Shown here one piece after another: positions 7,972-15,277 of a stretch of DNA of 19,080 bases (position 1 is the first letter of the stretch; each line of letters begins with the position of its first letter). The notes under the pieces were generated by a model, which was given only the letters and a program-made list of their open reading frames with translations, did not search any database and was not told where the DNA came from. The translations under genes and the position numbers were made by a program. The stretch comes from an uncultured Acetobacteraceae bacterium (lineage in GTDB: Bacteria; Pseudomonadota; Alphaproteobacteria; Acetobacterales; Acetobacteraceae), in contig CAIMEK010000542.1 in NCBI GenBank assembly GCA_903839965.1, forward strand, positions 1 through 19,080. The letters are read 5' to 3'.

Positions 7972-8693
7972 TCCGCCGCATCCTGGTGACCGGCGCGAGC
8001 AAAGGGATCGGCCGGGCGATCGCCGAGCGGCTCGGCGCGGACGGGTTCGCGGTGGCGGTGCACTACCATCGCGATGCCGGCGGGGCCGAGGCCACGCTGG
8101 CTTGCATCCGCGCCGCCGGGGGCAGCGGGGGTGCGCTCACCTTCGACGTCGGCGACCGGGTGGCCTGCCGTCAGGTGCTGGAGGCGGACATGGCTGCGCA
8201 TGGCGCCTATTATGGCGTCGTGTTGAACGCCGGCATCGCCCGCGACGCGGCTTTCCCGGCGATGCTGGAGGAGGAGTGGGACAGCGTACTGCGCACCGAT
8301 CTCGACGGGTTCTACAACGTCCTGCAGCCCGTCATCATGCCGATGGTGGGTGCGGGCGGCGGCGGGCGGATCGTCACGCTTTCCTCGATTTCGGCGCTGA
8401 CCGGTAACCGCGGCCAGACCAACTACGCTGCCGCCAAGGCGGGCCTCATCGGCGCCACCAAGTCGTTGGCCATCGAGTTGGCCAAGCGCAACATCACCGT
8501 GAACTGCGTCGCCCCCGGCATCATCGCCACGCGGATGACCGAAGCGATGCCGGCCGAGGAGCTGAAACGGCTGGTTCCGCTGCGTCGGGCCGGGCGGCCG
8601 GAGGAGGTGGCGGCGCTGGTGTCGTTCCTGTGCTCGGATGGCGCGGCCTACGTGACGCGGCAGGTCATTTCTGTGAATGGAGGCATGTTCTGA
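7968..8693 (+). CDS. apeQ: 3-ketoacyl-ACP reductase, FabG-like
   Basis: This encodes 241 residues. It is a short-chain dehydrogenase with the nucleotide-binding motif VTGASKGIGRA (residues 7-17), NAG at 87-89, and a catalytic Ser-Tyr-Lys set: Ser140 in LSSISALTGN, Tyr153 and Lys157 in NYAAAKAGLIG. The C-terminus has the usual QVISVNGGMF. It reduces the 3-keto group of the growing chain with NADPH before dehydration. The start ATG 7968 overlaps the dehydratase stop and is preferred over an upstream frame extension lying within that gene. Length and motif spacing match FabG. Genomic placement makes it the cluster-specific reductase rather than the fatty-acid housekeeping copy. Confidence 0.9.
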   Translation: MIRRILVTGASKGIGRAIAERLGADGFAVAVHYHRDAGGAEATLACIRAAGGSGGALTFDVGDRVACRQVLEADMAAHGAYYGVVLNAGIARDAAFPAMLEEEWDSVLRTDLDGFYNVLQPVIMPMVGAGGGGRIVTLSSISALTGNRGQTNYAAAKAGLIGATKSLAIELAKRNITVNCVAPGIIATRMTEAMPAEELKRLVPLRRAGRPEEVAALVSFLCSDGAAYVTRQVISVNGGMF

Positions 8694-9916
8694 TGCGACG
8701 CGTGGTGGTCACCGGCATGGGCGGTGTGACAGCGCTAGGCAATGACTGGCAGAGCATCCGCGGCCAGTTCGCCGCCGGACGAACCAGCGTGCGGCGCATG
8801 GAGGCGTGGGAGCGGTTCCCCGGGGTCAACACGCGGCTGGGGGCGCCGGTCGAGGGATTCTCGGTGGAGGACCGCTATCCACGCAAGGCCCTGCGCACCA
8901 TGGGCAAGGTGGCGAAATTCGGCCTCTTTGCCGCCGAACGGGCATTGGGCGATGCCGGACTCATCGGCGAGAAGATCGTGACATCGGGACGGCTCGGGGT
9001 TGCCTTCGGATCGTCGTTCGGTTCGCCCGACGCGGTGCTCGGTTTTTTCGAGCTACGCAACGCCGGTGCCTCGAAGAACCTGAACGCAACCAGCTACATC
9101 CGTATGATGAGCCATACCGCGCTGGTGAACATCGGGCTGTTCTTCGGTATTACGGGCAGGCTGATCCCGACCTCGTCGGCCTGCACATCCGCCAGGCAGG
9201 CGATCGGCTTCGCGTACGAGGCCATCCGGCTGAACCGCGCGGACGTGATGGTGGCCGGCGGCGCCGAGGAGCTCGACATCACCGATGCCGCGGTGTTCGA
9301 CACGCTGTTCGCCACGAGTACGCGCAACGACCGACCAGAAACCTCGCCGCGCCCGTTCGATCGCGATCGTGACGGGCTGGTGATCGGCGAGGGTGCTGCT
9401 GCACTCGTGCTGGAGGAGAGGGAGCACGCTTGCGCCCGCGGCGCGCACATCCTCGCCGAACTGGTAGGGTTCGCCACCAACTCGGATGGCAACCATGTGA
9501 CTCAGCCACGGGCCGAAACCATGCAATTGGCGCTGCAATTGGCGCTGGACGATGCGGAGCTGCCGCCGGAAGCAATCGGTTTCGTGAATGGGCACGGCAC
9601 CGCGACCGAGTGGGGTGACATCGCCGAATCGGTCGCCACGGCGGCCGTGCTCGGTCCGCGCGTGCCGATCCATTCGTTGAAGGGACATTTCGGCCACTCG
9701 CTGGGCGCGTGTGGCGCCATCGAGGCGTGGTTGGGAATCGAAATGATGCGCGAGGGTCTGTTCTGGCCGACGGCCAACCTTGAACAGATCGATGAGCGCT
9801 GCGCCGCACTGGACTACGTGACAGGGACGGCGCGTGCCCTGCAGATCGACTTTTTGATGAGCAACAACTTTGCCTTCGGCGGCATCAACACGTCGCTGAT
9901 ATTCCGGCGGATCTAA
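8693..9916 (+). CDS. apeR: Second APE beta-ketoacyl-ACP synthase
   Basis: This encodes 407 residues from ATG 8693, sharing one base with the reductase stop (TGATG). Active-site residues are intact: Cys164 in TSSACTSARQA, His301 in NGHGTATEWGD, and Lys330/His335 in SLKGHFGHSLGACG. PRPFDRDRDGLVIGEG matches FabF-type enzymes, as does SNNFAFGGINTSL near the C-terminus. It is distinct from the ketosynthase at 6362-7549. In APE systems this KS is thought to act early, for example in the first condensation, but sequence alone does not show which step. It is the last gene of the operon visible here. No clear hairpin terminator follows. Confidence 0.88.
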   Translation: MRRVVVTGMGGVTALGNDWQSIRGQFAAGRTSVRRMEAWERFPGVNTRLGAPVEGFSVEDRYPRKALRTMGKVAKFGLFAAERALGDAGLIGEKIVTSGRLGVAFGSSFGSPDAVLGFFELRNAGASKNLNATSYIRMMSHTALVNIGLFFGITGRLIPTSSACTSARQAIGFAYEAIRLNRADVMVAGGAEELDITDAAVFDTLFATSTRNDRPETSPRPFDRDRDGLVIGEGAAALVLEEREHACARGAHILAELVGFATNSDGNHVTQPRAETMQLALQLALDDAELPPEAIGFVNGHGTATEWGDIAESVATAAVLGPRVPIHSLKGHFGHSLGACGAIEAWLGIEMMREGLFWPTANLEQIDERCAALDYVTGTARALQIDFLMSNNFAFGGINTSLIFRRI

Positions 9917-10061
9917 GCACCCCGTGGCGCGGCCTTACGCCTCTTGCGGAATGACATTGAGATTGCGCAGCTCGGTCGGGCGTTTACAACCGTCACGGTC
10001 GTAAGATGTTCCGTGAACCGATCCCGCAACCTTCCGGAGGCAGGGGAATCGGGCGAACGAT
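9917..10061. other. Spacer after APE operon, no gene recognised
   Basis: Between the last APE gene and the first transposase remnant I see no supported gene, no strong hairpin with a T-run and no recognisable IS end. Short frames on both strands are not convincing. The change from a tight operon to IS debris occurs here, so the original downstream neighbour of the APE operon has probably been lost. Confidence 0.5.
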
Positions 10062-10275
10062 TTATTGCGCGACGATGCCGGCGAGGAAGTCGTCATTTCA
10101 CGCGGCGAGCTTGCGGCGCAGCCGCACCGAGTCCTTGCCTGGCGCGCGCCGGATGAGGTTGAGCGCCATGTGCTTGACCGTCGTGAAATTGGCGGGTGCG
10201 TGATCGGTCCGGACACGGCATTCGTCGTCGCGAAAGATCAGGTCCACGATCCAGTGCAGGCTGTTCTGCAAGCAC
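10062..10275 (-). pseudogene. ISAs1-family transposase, 3' remnant
   Basis: Read on the minus strand, this matches the C-terminus of ISAs1 transposases: NSLHWIVDLIFRDDECRVR, then TDHAPANFTTVKHMALNLI, then a basic stretch ending RRKLAA. After that the expected Trp codon is TGA, followed by NDDFLAGIVAQ and a normal stop at 10062-10064. So one nonsense mutation sits just before the end. Upstream (higher coordinates) homology breaks near 10275, where the expected residues before NSLHW are replaced by unrelated sequence. Only about 70 of roughly 370 residues remain, so this cannot be an active transposase. A complementary N-terminal piece lies at 17936-18387 on the same strand. Confidence 0.75.
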
Positions 10276-10365
10276 CCGGTTTTGGACGTGTAGAGGCGCG
10301 GTCGACGACAGGGGATTCTGGTGCTCTCCGGAGCCTCCTTCTGTCGTTCCAGAAGGCGGCGGGGT

Positions 10366-10672
10366 TTGTCGGATATCGAGGTCGTGGGACGGATTGAGCG
10401 GCGGCGGATCTGGAGTGTGCAGGAGCAGGCGGCTCTGCTGGCCGAGGTCGACGCCGAAGGCGGCAAAGTGCGTTTGGTGGCACGACGGCATCGGATATCG
10501 GAGAGCCTGCTCTACAATTGGCTGTCGGCGCGCAAGGTGGCCGCCGTGGCCGCGGGAGCACCGGAGAACGTTGCGTTCGTGCCGGTCGGCGTGATCGAGA
10601 GCGCGGACAGCGGCGGCCCCGAGATGTTGGCGCTATCGAACCCGTTGCCATCCCGGCCACCATCGTCTAGGG
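10366..10672 (+). pseudogene. IS66-family accessory tnpA, truncated
   Basis: From TTG 10366 the frame reads LSDIEVVGRIERRRIWSV and then a helix-turn-helix region, KVRLVARRHRISESLLYNWL. This is the typical layout of the small IS66 TnpA (OrfA) DNA-binding protein. GTG 10321 in the same frame is another possible start. About 100 residues are kept. The C-terminal part is lost where the sequence changes near 10672 into an IS5-type end; the open frame continues to 10818 only by reading antisense through that element. No tnpB or tnpC follows, so the IS66 element is a fragment. Confidence 0.7.
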
Positions 10673-11015
10673 CCTGTCGTCAATTGAGCCGGGACAGCGC
10701 GCCGACCATATGCATGGCCGCAAGAAGGTTTCTGGCGGTCCTGTCGTGGCGTGTGGCGATGGCGCGAAACCGCTTTGCCCAGCAGAAGAAGTTTTCGATC
10801 AGGTGGCGGGCTTCATAGCGGACTTCGTCATATGTTCTGAAAGCCTTGCGATTGCTCTTCGGAGGAATGACCGCGGCTTTTCCCATGACCGTCAGCAGGT
10901 CGATCCCCCGCTTGTCCGCGTCGTACGCTTTGTCGGCGGCTACGCTCGGAAGGGCGAGAACACCGACCCAGACGCCGGTTTTCGCCCATCGCTCCACTGC
11001 CGGTGGGCCCCCGCG
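10672..11015 (-). mobile_element. IS5-family element remnant with transposase C-terminus
   Basis: On the minus strand, ending at the stop near 10680, is the C-terminal third of an IS5-type DDE transposase: VAADKAYDADKRGID (second catalytic Asp region), AVIPPKSNRKAFRTYDE, then LIENFFCWAKRFRAIATRHD with the catalytic Glu, ending MVGALSRLN. The sequence from 10672 (GGGCCTGTCGTCAATTGAGC) looks like an IS5-family terminal repeat placed just outside the stop, so this end seems intact. The 5' two thirds and the other terminus are missing. Homology is clear up to about 10950 and fades by about 11015, where the Hint-protein repeats begin. Confidence 0.72.
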
Positions 11016-12960
11016 GGTGAGGCCTATATCGTCACCGATACCGCCTTCGACATCGAATCGCTGACCGCGGCCGAGATTACCGCCGCCAAAGCCATCGGCC
11101 TGCAGCGGATCGTGGCGACCGATGTCTTGGTCGTGTTCACTGTCGCCCAGGCCGAGGCGCTGACGGACCCAGAATTCAACCGCATCGAAGAGCACGCGGT
11201 CACAGTCACCGACACCTCGCTCGTCCTCAGCGTCGCGCAGGCCATCCGGTTCACCTCCCGCATGGTCGTCACCCCGGCCAGTGGCGGCACGTTCAGCATC
11301 TTCGACACCGCGGCCAACATCGGCACGCCCGACGGCGGAACCATCGGCAACCTGCGCTATTTCATCGACCTCTCCGCCATCCAGGCCAGCGACACCTCCG
11401 TCGCCCTCACCGTTGCCCTGGCCATCGCCCTCGACCCCCCCCTGCCCGTCAGTGTGCCCGCCGGCCAGCAGGTCACGCTGGCCGATACCGCCGCCGACAT
11501 CGAGGGCATGAGCGCGACCGAGATGGGCGCGCTGCCATCGATCGGTGTCACCGCCATCAGGGTGATCGACACCTCGCTGACCCTCACCGTGGCCCAGGCA
11601 CTGGCACTGCTGGACCCGATCCCGCTTTCGGTGCCGGCGGGTCAGACCATCAGCATCCTCGACAGCGAAACCAACATCGATGGCATGACGCCGGCGCAGA
11701 TCGCCGCATTGCCGTCGATCGGCGTCACTGCGCTCGATGTATCGAGCCTGACCGGCGCCGCGCCAGTCATCATCGACGGCGGCATCATTTTGGCGGTGGA
11801 CGGCGCGGTGTCGACCAGCCAGACGATCGCCTTTGCCGGCAGCGGTGGTGTCTTGGATCTGGCCTCGCCGCTCGGCATGGGTGGCAGGATCGCCGGCTTC
11901 TCGTCGCAGGACACGATCGACCTGGCCGGCGCCCCGTATGACATCGGTGCCAGCGCCAGCCTGGACGCCAACAACCTGCTTTCGGTAGTCGAAAACAGCG
12001 GCAGCTACAGCCTGCAATTCGATCCGGCCCAGTATTTCCTGAGCGAGAGTTTCGTGCGCGGCGCGAATGCCGGTGGCGGGACGGCGATCACCCTGATGCA
12101 GTTGCCGATGACCTCCAGCTTCACCGTTCCATACGGGCTGAGCGTCGACGGCGCCACCATCGGCAATGGCGGCACGCTGGACGTGTCGTACGGCGGCACG
12201 GTCAACGATGTCATCATCGACGCCAACGGTGCGCTGGTGTGGTTACCCGGCGCCAGCATCGGCGGGACGGTCACGTTCGGCAGCCCCGGCGGCATGGTGC
12301 AGATCCTTGACACGACGATGCCGGGCATCGCGATCGGCGGCATGGCGGCCGGCTACACCATCGACCTTGCCGAAATCGCCTACGATGCGGGCAGCAGTGC
12401 CCAACTCAGCACCGGCAATCAGCTGCAGGTCATGCAGAACAGCCAAACCTACGACCTGCAGCTCGATCCGATGCGGGTGTTCGCCGGAGACTATTTCCAC
12501 ACGACCCTGGACAGCAGCGGCGGCGTCGCGATCATCGAGGACAACGCACCGTGCTACGCGAGCGGCACCCGCATCCGCACCATGCGCGGCGACATCGCCG
12601 TGGAGGAGCTTCGCCCCGGCAACCACGTGGCTTCGGCATTCGGCGGCTGGGTGCGGGTGACCTGGCTCGGCCACCGGCGGGTGGATTGTCGTCGCCATCC
12701 GCGACCGCACGAGGTCTGGCCGGTGCGCGTCGCCGCCGACGCCTTCGCGCCCGGCCTGCCCAGCCGCGACCTGTTCCTGTCGCCCGATCACGCCGTGTTT
12801 GTCGACGGCGTGCTCATCCCGATCCGCCATCTCGTCAACGACGCCACCATCACGCAGCAGCCGATGGACGACGTGACCTACTGGCATGTCGAGCTGCCGA
12901 TGCACGATGTCATTTTCGCCGAGGGCCTGGCCGCCGAGAGCTACCTCGACACCGGCAACC
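11015..12960 (+). pseudogene. Repeat protein with C-terminal Hint domain, truncated at both ends
   Basis: An open frame of 771 codons (10710-13025) spans this region, but its first 100 or so codons are antisense IS5 and its last 20 or so are IS630-like. The genuine part has imperfect repeats of about 60-80 residues with the themes VPAGQ, DTAADIEGM, ALPSIGVTAI and TVAQALAL (about 11015-11750). AIDA-like glycine-rich modules follow, such as GGTLDVSYGGTVNDVIID (about 11800-12540). A Hint domain (about 12550-12957) then begins at PCYASGTRIRT, with FLSPDHAVFVDGVLIPIRHL inside and SYLDTGNR at the end. Hint domains are intein-like modules; such secreted proteins are common in Acetobacteraceae. The lost N-terminus probably held the start and possibly more repeats; the domain's own C-terminal tail is also gone. 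Confidence 0.75.
12550..12957 (+). other. Hint (Hedgehog/intein-like) domain
   Basis: This is a subregion of the truncated repeat protein. The domain starts with the Cys of PCYASGTRIRTMRGDIAVEE, the position of the nucleophile in inteins and Hedgehog proteins. It contains LSPDHAVFVDG, with the Asp-His typical of block B-like motifs, and ends with HVELPMHDVIFAEGLAAES. The residues usual for the family are present, but self-processing has not generally been shown for this bacterial subgroup, so activity is not claimed. Confidence 0.75.
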
Positions 12961-13199
12961 GGCAAGAAGCCCAGAGGCAGACCGCCCGAGCCGCCTGCGG
13001 AAGGGCCCTACGAGACGCGGGGTAGCGCGCCCTGGCCGGCGGCAGGCGGGGCCGTCGCCCCGGCGAGCAGAAAGCCCTCAATCGCCAACAGGAGGCGATG
13101 ATCCGGCGCATGATCGCCAGCAAATGCCCGGACTAATTGGAGCTGGTGTTCGCACTTTGGACCCGTGAAGCCGTTGGCCAGATTATCGAGCGCAAAAGG
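12960..13199 (+). pseudogene. IS630-family transposase N-terminal piece with in-frame stops
   Basis: In the frame continuing from the Hint gene, after a TAG at 13023-13025, the sequence reads RALAGGRRGRRPGEQKAL, then MIRRMIASKCPD, a TAA at 13134-13136, then LELVFALWTREAVGQIIERK. This is the linker and second helix-turn-helix region of an IS630-type transposase. The TAA stands where the family normally has Gln (PDQL). The upstream DNA-binding part is not clearly recognisable. Homology ends near 13199, where another IS630-type segment starts in a different frame. Confidence 0.65.
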
Positions 13200-13755
13200 G
13201 CCAGACCGACCGTTATATTTCGTCGATGGCACGCATCCTGCCTATCCCGGCCATCCGGCGTGCGGCTGGATCAGGCGGAGAGCCACACGGGAGCTGAAGA
13301 GCAACCACGGGCGGGTCAACGTCAACATCAACGGCGCATTGAGTTGGCCCGACCGTGCCGTGGTGCACCAGGCGGCAGAGAAAATCACCAGCGCAGCGAT
13401 GGTCACGCTGTTCGAGGCGCTGTTCGCCCGACATCCCACGGCTAGGGCCATCTACGTGGTTGTCGACAACGCAAGCTACAATCGCTCGGCCGACATCAAA
13501 GCCAACCTGGCTCGTGACGGATGCCGGATGCGCCTCACCTACCTGCCATCCTATGCCCCCAACCTGAACCTGATCGAGTGGTCGTGGTGGTTCTTCAAGA
13601 AGACCCTCTGAAACGAGCACTATACGACCCTGGCCGCCTTCAAGGATGCCATCGACGGATTCTTCGACAACATCGCAGCCTATCGCGATGAAATCGCCTC
13701 CCTAATCACATGCTCGTTTCATTTTATTGGCGAACCGGACGCCGGATTTTTATAG
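13198..13755 (+). pseudogene. IS630-family transposase catalytic domain with nonsense mutation
   Basis: The frame holds nearly the complete DDE domain: PLYFVDGTHPAYPGHPACGW with the first Asp, VDNASYNRSADIK with the second Asp, and SYAPNLNLIEWSWWFFKKTL with the Glu. Immediately after comes TGA (13609-13611) where Trp is expected (TLWNEHY). Reading through gives NEHYTTLAAFKDAIDGFF and IASLITCSFHFIG to the natural end, with a stop at 13753-13755. The segment lacks its own N-terminus. It joins the piece at 12960-13199 with a frame change, so either one element with a large internal deletion or two different IS630 elements are spliced here. It is not functional. Confidence 0.75.
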
Positions 13756-13772
13756 ATAGGAGGTATATTAGA

Positions 13773-14234
13773 TCAATGGATGGCGATATCGACAACCCTG
13801 TTCGACTCTGCCGGAAGATTGTTTGCCGTGGCAACACGCTGCTGTGTCTCGCCGGTCCAGCGGGTCTCGACCCGATCCGCGGCGACATGGTTTTGGTAGA
13901 TCAACGCGTCACGCACGGCGTCCGCACGCTGGTGCGATAAATGCATATTGTAGTTGGCACCGCCGACAGAGTCGGTCTTGCCGATAATCGTTGCGATCGT
14001 GGTCGGGTTTTGCCGTAGGTTGTTCGTTACATCGGCGACGGTAAGCTGACCCTGAGTATCGAGAGCATGGCTATTGGTAGTGAATTCGACGTGATACCAG
14101 GTTGCGTTCGGTCCGGGGGGTATTGGCGGCGGGTTCGATGCAACCAGCGCAGGTGGTGTTTGGGCACAGGCAACGAGCAGAGACATTGTTCCTACGGCGG
14201 CGAGGTTGCGCCAGGACAGTATGCGTTGTGACAT
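13773..14234 (-). CDS. OmpA-like peptidoglycan-associated lipoprotein
   Basis: This encodes 153 residues from the ATG at 14234, with GGAGA 5 bases upstream; the upstream ATG at 14246 has no such site and is less likely. The signal peptide ends in the lipobox LVAC (Cys23). After a Pro-rich linker (NPPPIPPGPN, about 34-43) comes a compact OmpA C-terminal domain: GKTDSVGGANYNMHLSHQRA (85-104), with Asp88 and Arg103 at the positions that bind diaminopimelate in the family, and NRVVDIAIH at the end. The protein should be anchored in the outer membrane and hold the peptidoglycan. The gene appears intact, in contrast to the debris on its downstream side. The DUF3309 gene lies about 200 bases upstream on the same strand. 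Confidence 0.85.
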   Translation of the reverse strand: MSQRILSWRNLAAVGTMSLLVACAQTPPALVASNPPPIPPGPNATWYHVEFTTNSHALDTQGQLTVADVTNNLRQNPTTIATIIGKTDSVGGANYNMHLSHQRADAVRDALIYQNHVAADRVETRWTGETQQRVATANNLPAESNRVVDIAIH

Positions 14235-14441
14235 TTGCGTCTCCATTTCGAATTGTTTTGATGGGTGGCTTCAGTCCGGCTGAGTCCAGACTCGCGGCGT
14301 CCCACAGTGACATAATCACTAAGTCTGATTCAACGTTAGGCTCGGAAACTACTCAATTTGATGCGCCTTCATTCGGCCGGACCGCCAAACCGTACCAGGT
14401 TGCGGTAATGGTTGGCCGTCGGGAAGCGGACGGTAACCGGG
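14235..14441 (-). other. Gap between OmpA-like and DUF3309 genes
   Basis: No gene is supported in these roughly 200 bases. The gap is long enough to hold the lipoprotein gene's own promoter on the minus strand, but I could not pick out a convincing -35/-10 pair or an EcfG-type GGAAC box. A Shine-Dalgarno GGAGA is present at 14240-14244 (minus strand). The 14-base string TCGGAAACTACTCA at 14342-14355 recurs at 14754-14767. Confidence 0.4.
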
Positions 14442-14600
14442 TTAGATTCGCCCCAGGAGCAGCAAGACGACGACGACGATAAGGATGACACCTAATCCGC
14501 CGCTCGGGTAGTATCCCCAGCTTGCACTATGCGGCCATGTCGGCAGGACGCCAATCAGCATCAGCACCAGGATGATCAAGAGAATTGAACCAAGGCTCAT
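14442..14600 (-). CDS. DUF3309 small two-span membrane protein
   Basis: This encodes 52 residues from ATG at 14600, with GGGAG at 14609-14613 (8 bases upstream); a longer frame to 14681 is less likely because it lacks a site and adds non-family residues. The N-terminal hydrophobic helix SLGSILLIILVLMLIGVLP is followed by the family core TWPHSASWGYYPSGGLG and a second helix ending LLLLGRI. This is the complete DUF3309 pattern. The molecular function is unknown; these small proteins are widespread in proteobacteria. The position upstream of an envelope lipoprotein suggests an envelope-related role, which is inference only. Confidence 0.85.
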   Translation of the reverse strand: MSLGSILLIILVLMLIGVLPTWPHSASWGYYPSGGLGVILIVVVVLLLLGRI

Positions 14601-14885
14601 CGTATGAACTCCCGCGATAATGATACGAGGCGGCAGGCGACGGCAACTATCGAAACCGATGCCTTCCATGTTGAAGGGCATTGGAGCTGACGGAGACAGT
14701 GTGGTACCCGTGAATAGTTGAAAAATAGCAGGCTACGACCCGGTTTGGCAGCATCGGAAACTACTCACGCCGTAGCCATTCCCATCCCCCTCGGCTCGCG
14801 GGCCTCTGGGCAGGCGTGAAGCGCTGGTCGGCAGGGGCGCGGAAAGGGGCTTGCGCGACGGCGCGAAGCGGATTCTGCGCTCCGC
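14601..14885. other. Non-coding stretch, nothing recognised
   Basis: No supported gene or RNA is seen here. The part next to the DUF3309 start presumably carries its promoter on the minus strand. One copy of the 14-base repeat TCGGAAACTACTCA lies at 14754-14767, the other at 14342-14355. Confidence 0.4.
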
Positions 14886-15023
14886 ATGCCACGCATCAGC
14901 ATCCCGGAGCTGACCCATTACGAACGAGCGGACCTCTCAGATCTGCCGCATAAGTGCGCGTTCCGGTGGATCGTGATCGCTAATGAACCGGGAGTTCCCC
15001 CGGCTCTGCCGGGGAGGCAGTAG
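14886..15023 (+). CDS. Possible 45-residue small ORF of unknown function
   Basis: ATG 14886 opens a frame of 45 codons ending at TAG 15021-15023. It begins MPRISIPELTHYERADLSDL, carries a CAFRWIVIANE stretch, and ends in PPALPGRQ. I do not recognise the family and see no strong ribosome binding site. The last third of the frame coincides with a GC-rich hairpin (14998-15014), so this may be a fossil of a mobile element rather than a gene. It has no intact neighbour that would suggest a function. Confidence 0.22.
   Translation: MPRISIPELTHYERADLSDLPHKCAFRWIVIANEPGVPPALPGRQ
14998..15014 (+). repeat. Perfect 7-bp GC hairpin
   Basis: CCCCGGC (14998-15004), loop TCT, GCCGGGG (15008-15014). No T-run follows, so it is not a typical intrinsic terminator. 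It lies between IS debris and the permease fragment and could be a remnant of a mobile-element end. Confidence 0.4.
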
Positions 15024-15089
15024 AAGTTCCTGCTTAGTCTTACTGTGTCATAAACGGATACCTATTATGCAGCCGTTGGCAACATGGGC

Positions 15090-15235
15090 AACGCGGCGCA
15101 TCATCAGCGACCAGCGCATCCCCAGCGCCCGCGCCGCATCCCACTGCCCACGCTCGATGGAAACGATGCCACCCCGGAATATCTCGGCATAGAAGGCGGC
15201 GGTGTAAAGCGACAGCACCGCTGCCGCTGCAGAAC
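15090..15235 (-). pseudogene. Amino-acid ABC transporter permease fragment
   Basis: The minus strand encodes about 48 residues that match the cytoplasmic-loop region of HisM/GlnP-type permeases: LSLYTAAFYAEIFRGGIVSI followed by ERGQWDAARALGMRWSLMMRR. That is the EAA loop (with the conserved AARALG) and its preceding membrane helix. Both sides are lost: after MMRRV the expected LPQA is replaced by unrelated residues, and before VLSLY only short low-complexity sequence remains. The start and all other membrane spans are absent. It lies downstream of rpe, about 45 bases away, and marks a deletion boundary. Confidence 0.65.
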
Positions 15236-15277
15236 CCGGCGCGCACCGACTACGAGGCTTGCCTGGCCTGCGAATGA

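Noticed and set aside
9935..10216. Minus-strand frame ending in RPTELRNLNVIPQEA
   Set aside because: Out of frame with the ISAs1 remnant over most of its length and not matching any family I know.
14230..14770. EcfG (general stress) promoters for the lipoprotein and DUF3309 genes
   Set aside because: I looked for GGAAC with a suitably spaced GTT on the minus strand and found no convincing pair.
15040..15060. TGTCATAAACGGATAC as a possible Pho box
   Set aside because: Only one half resembles the PhoB consensus, and no intact gene starts next to it.
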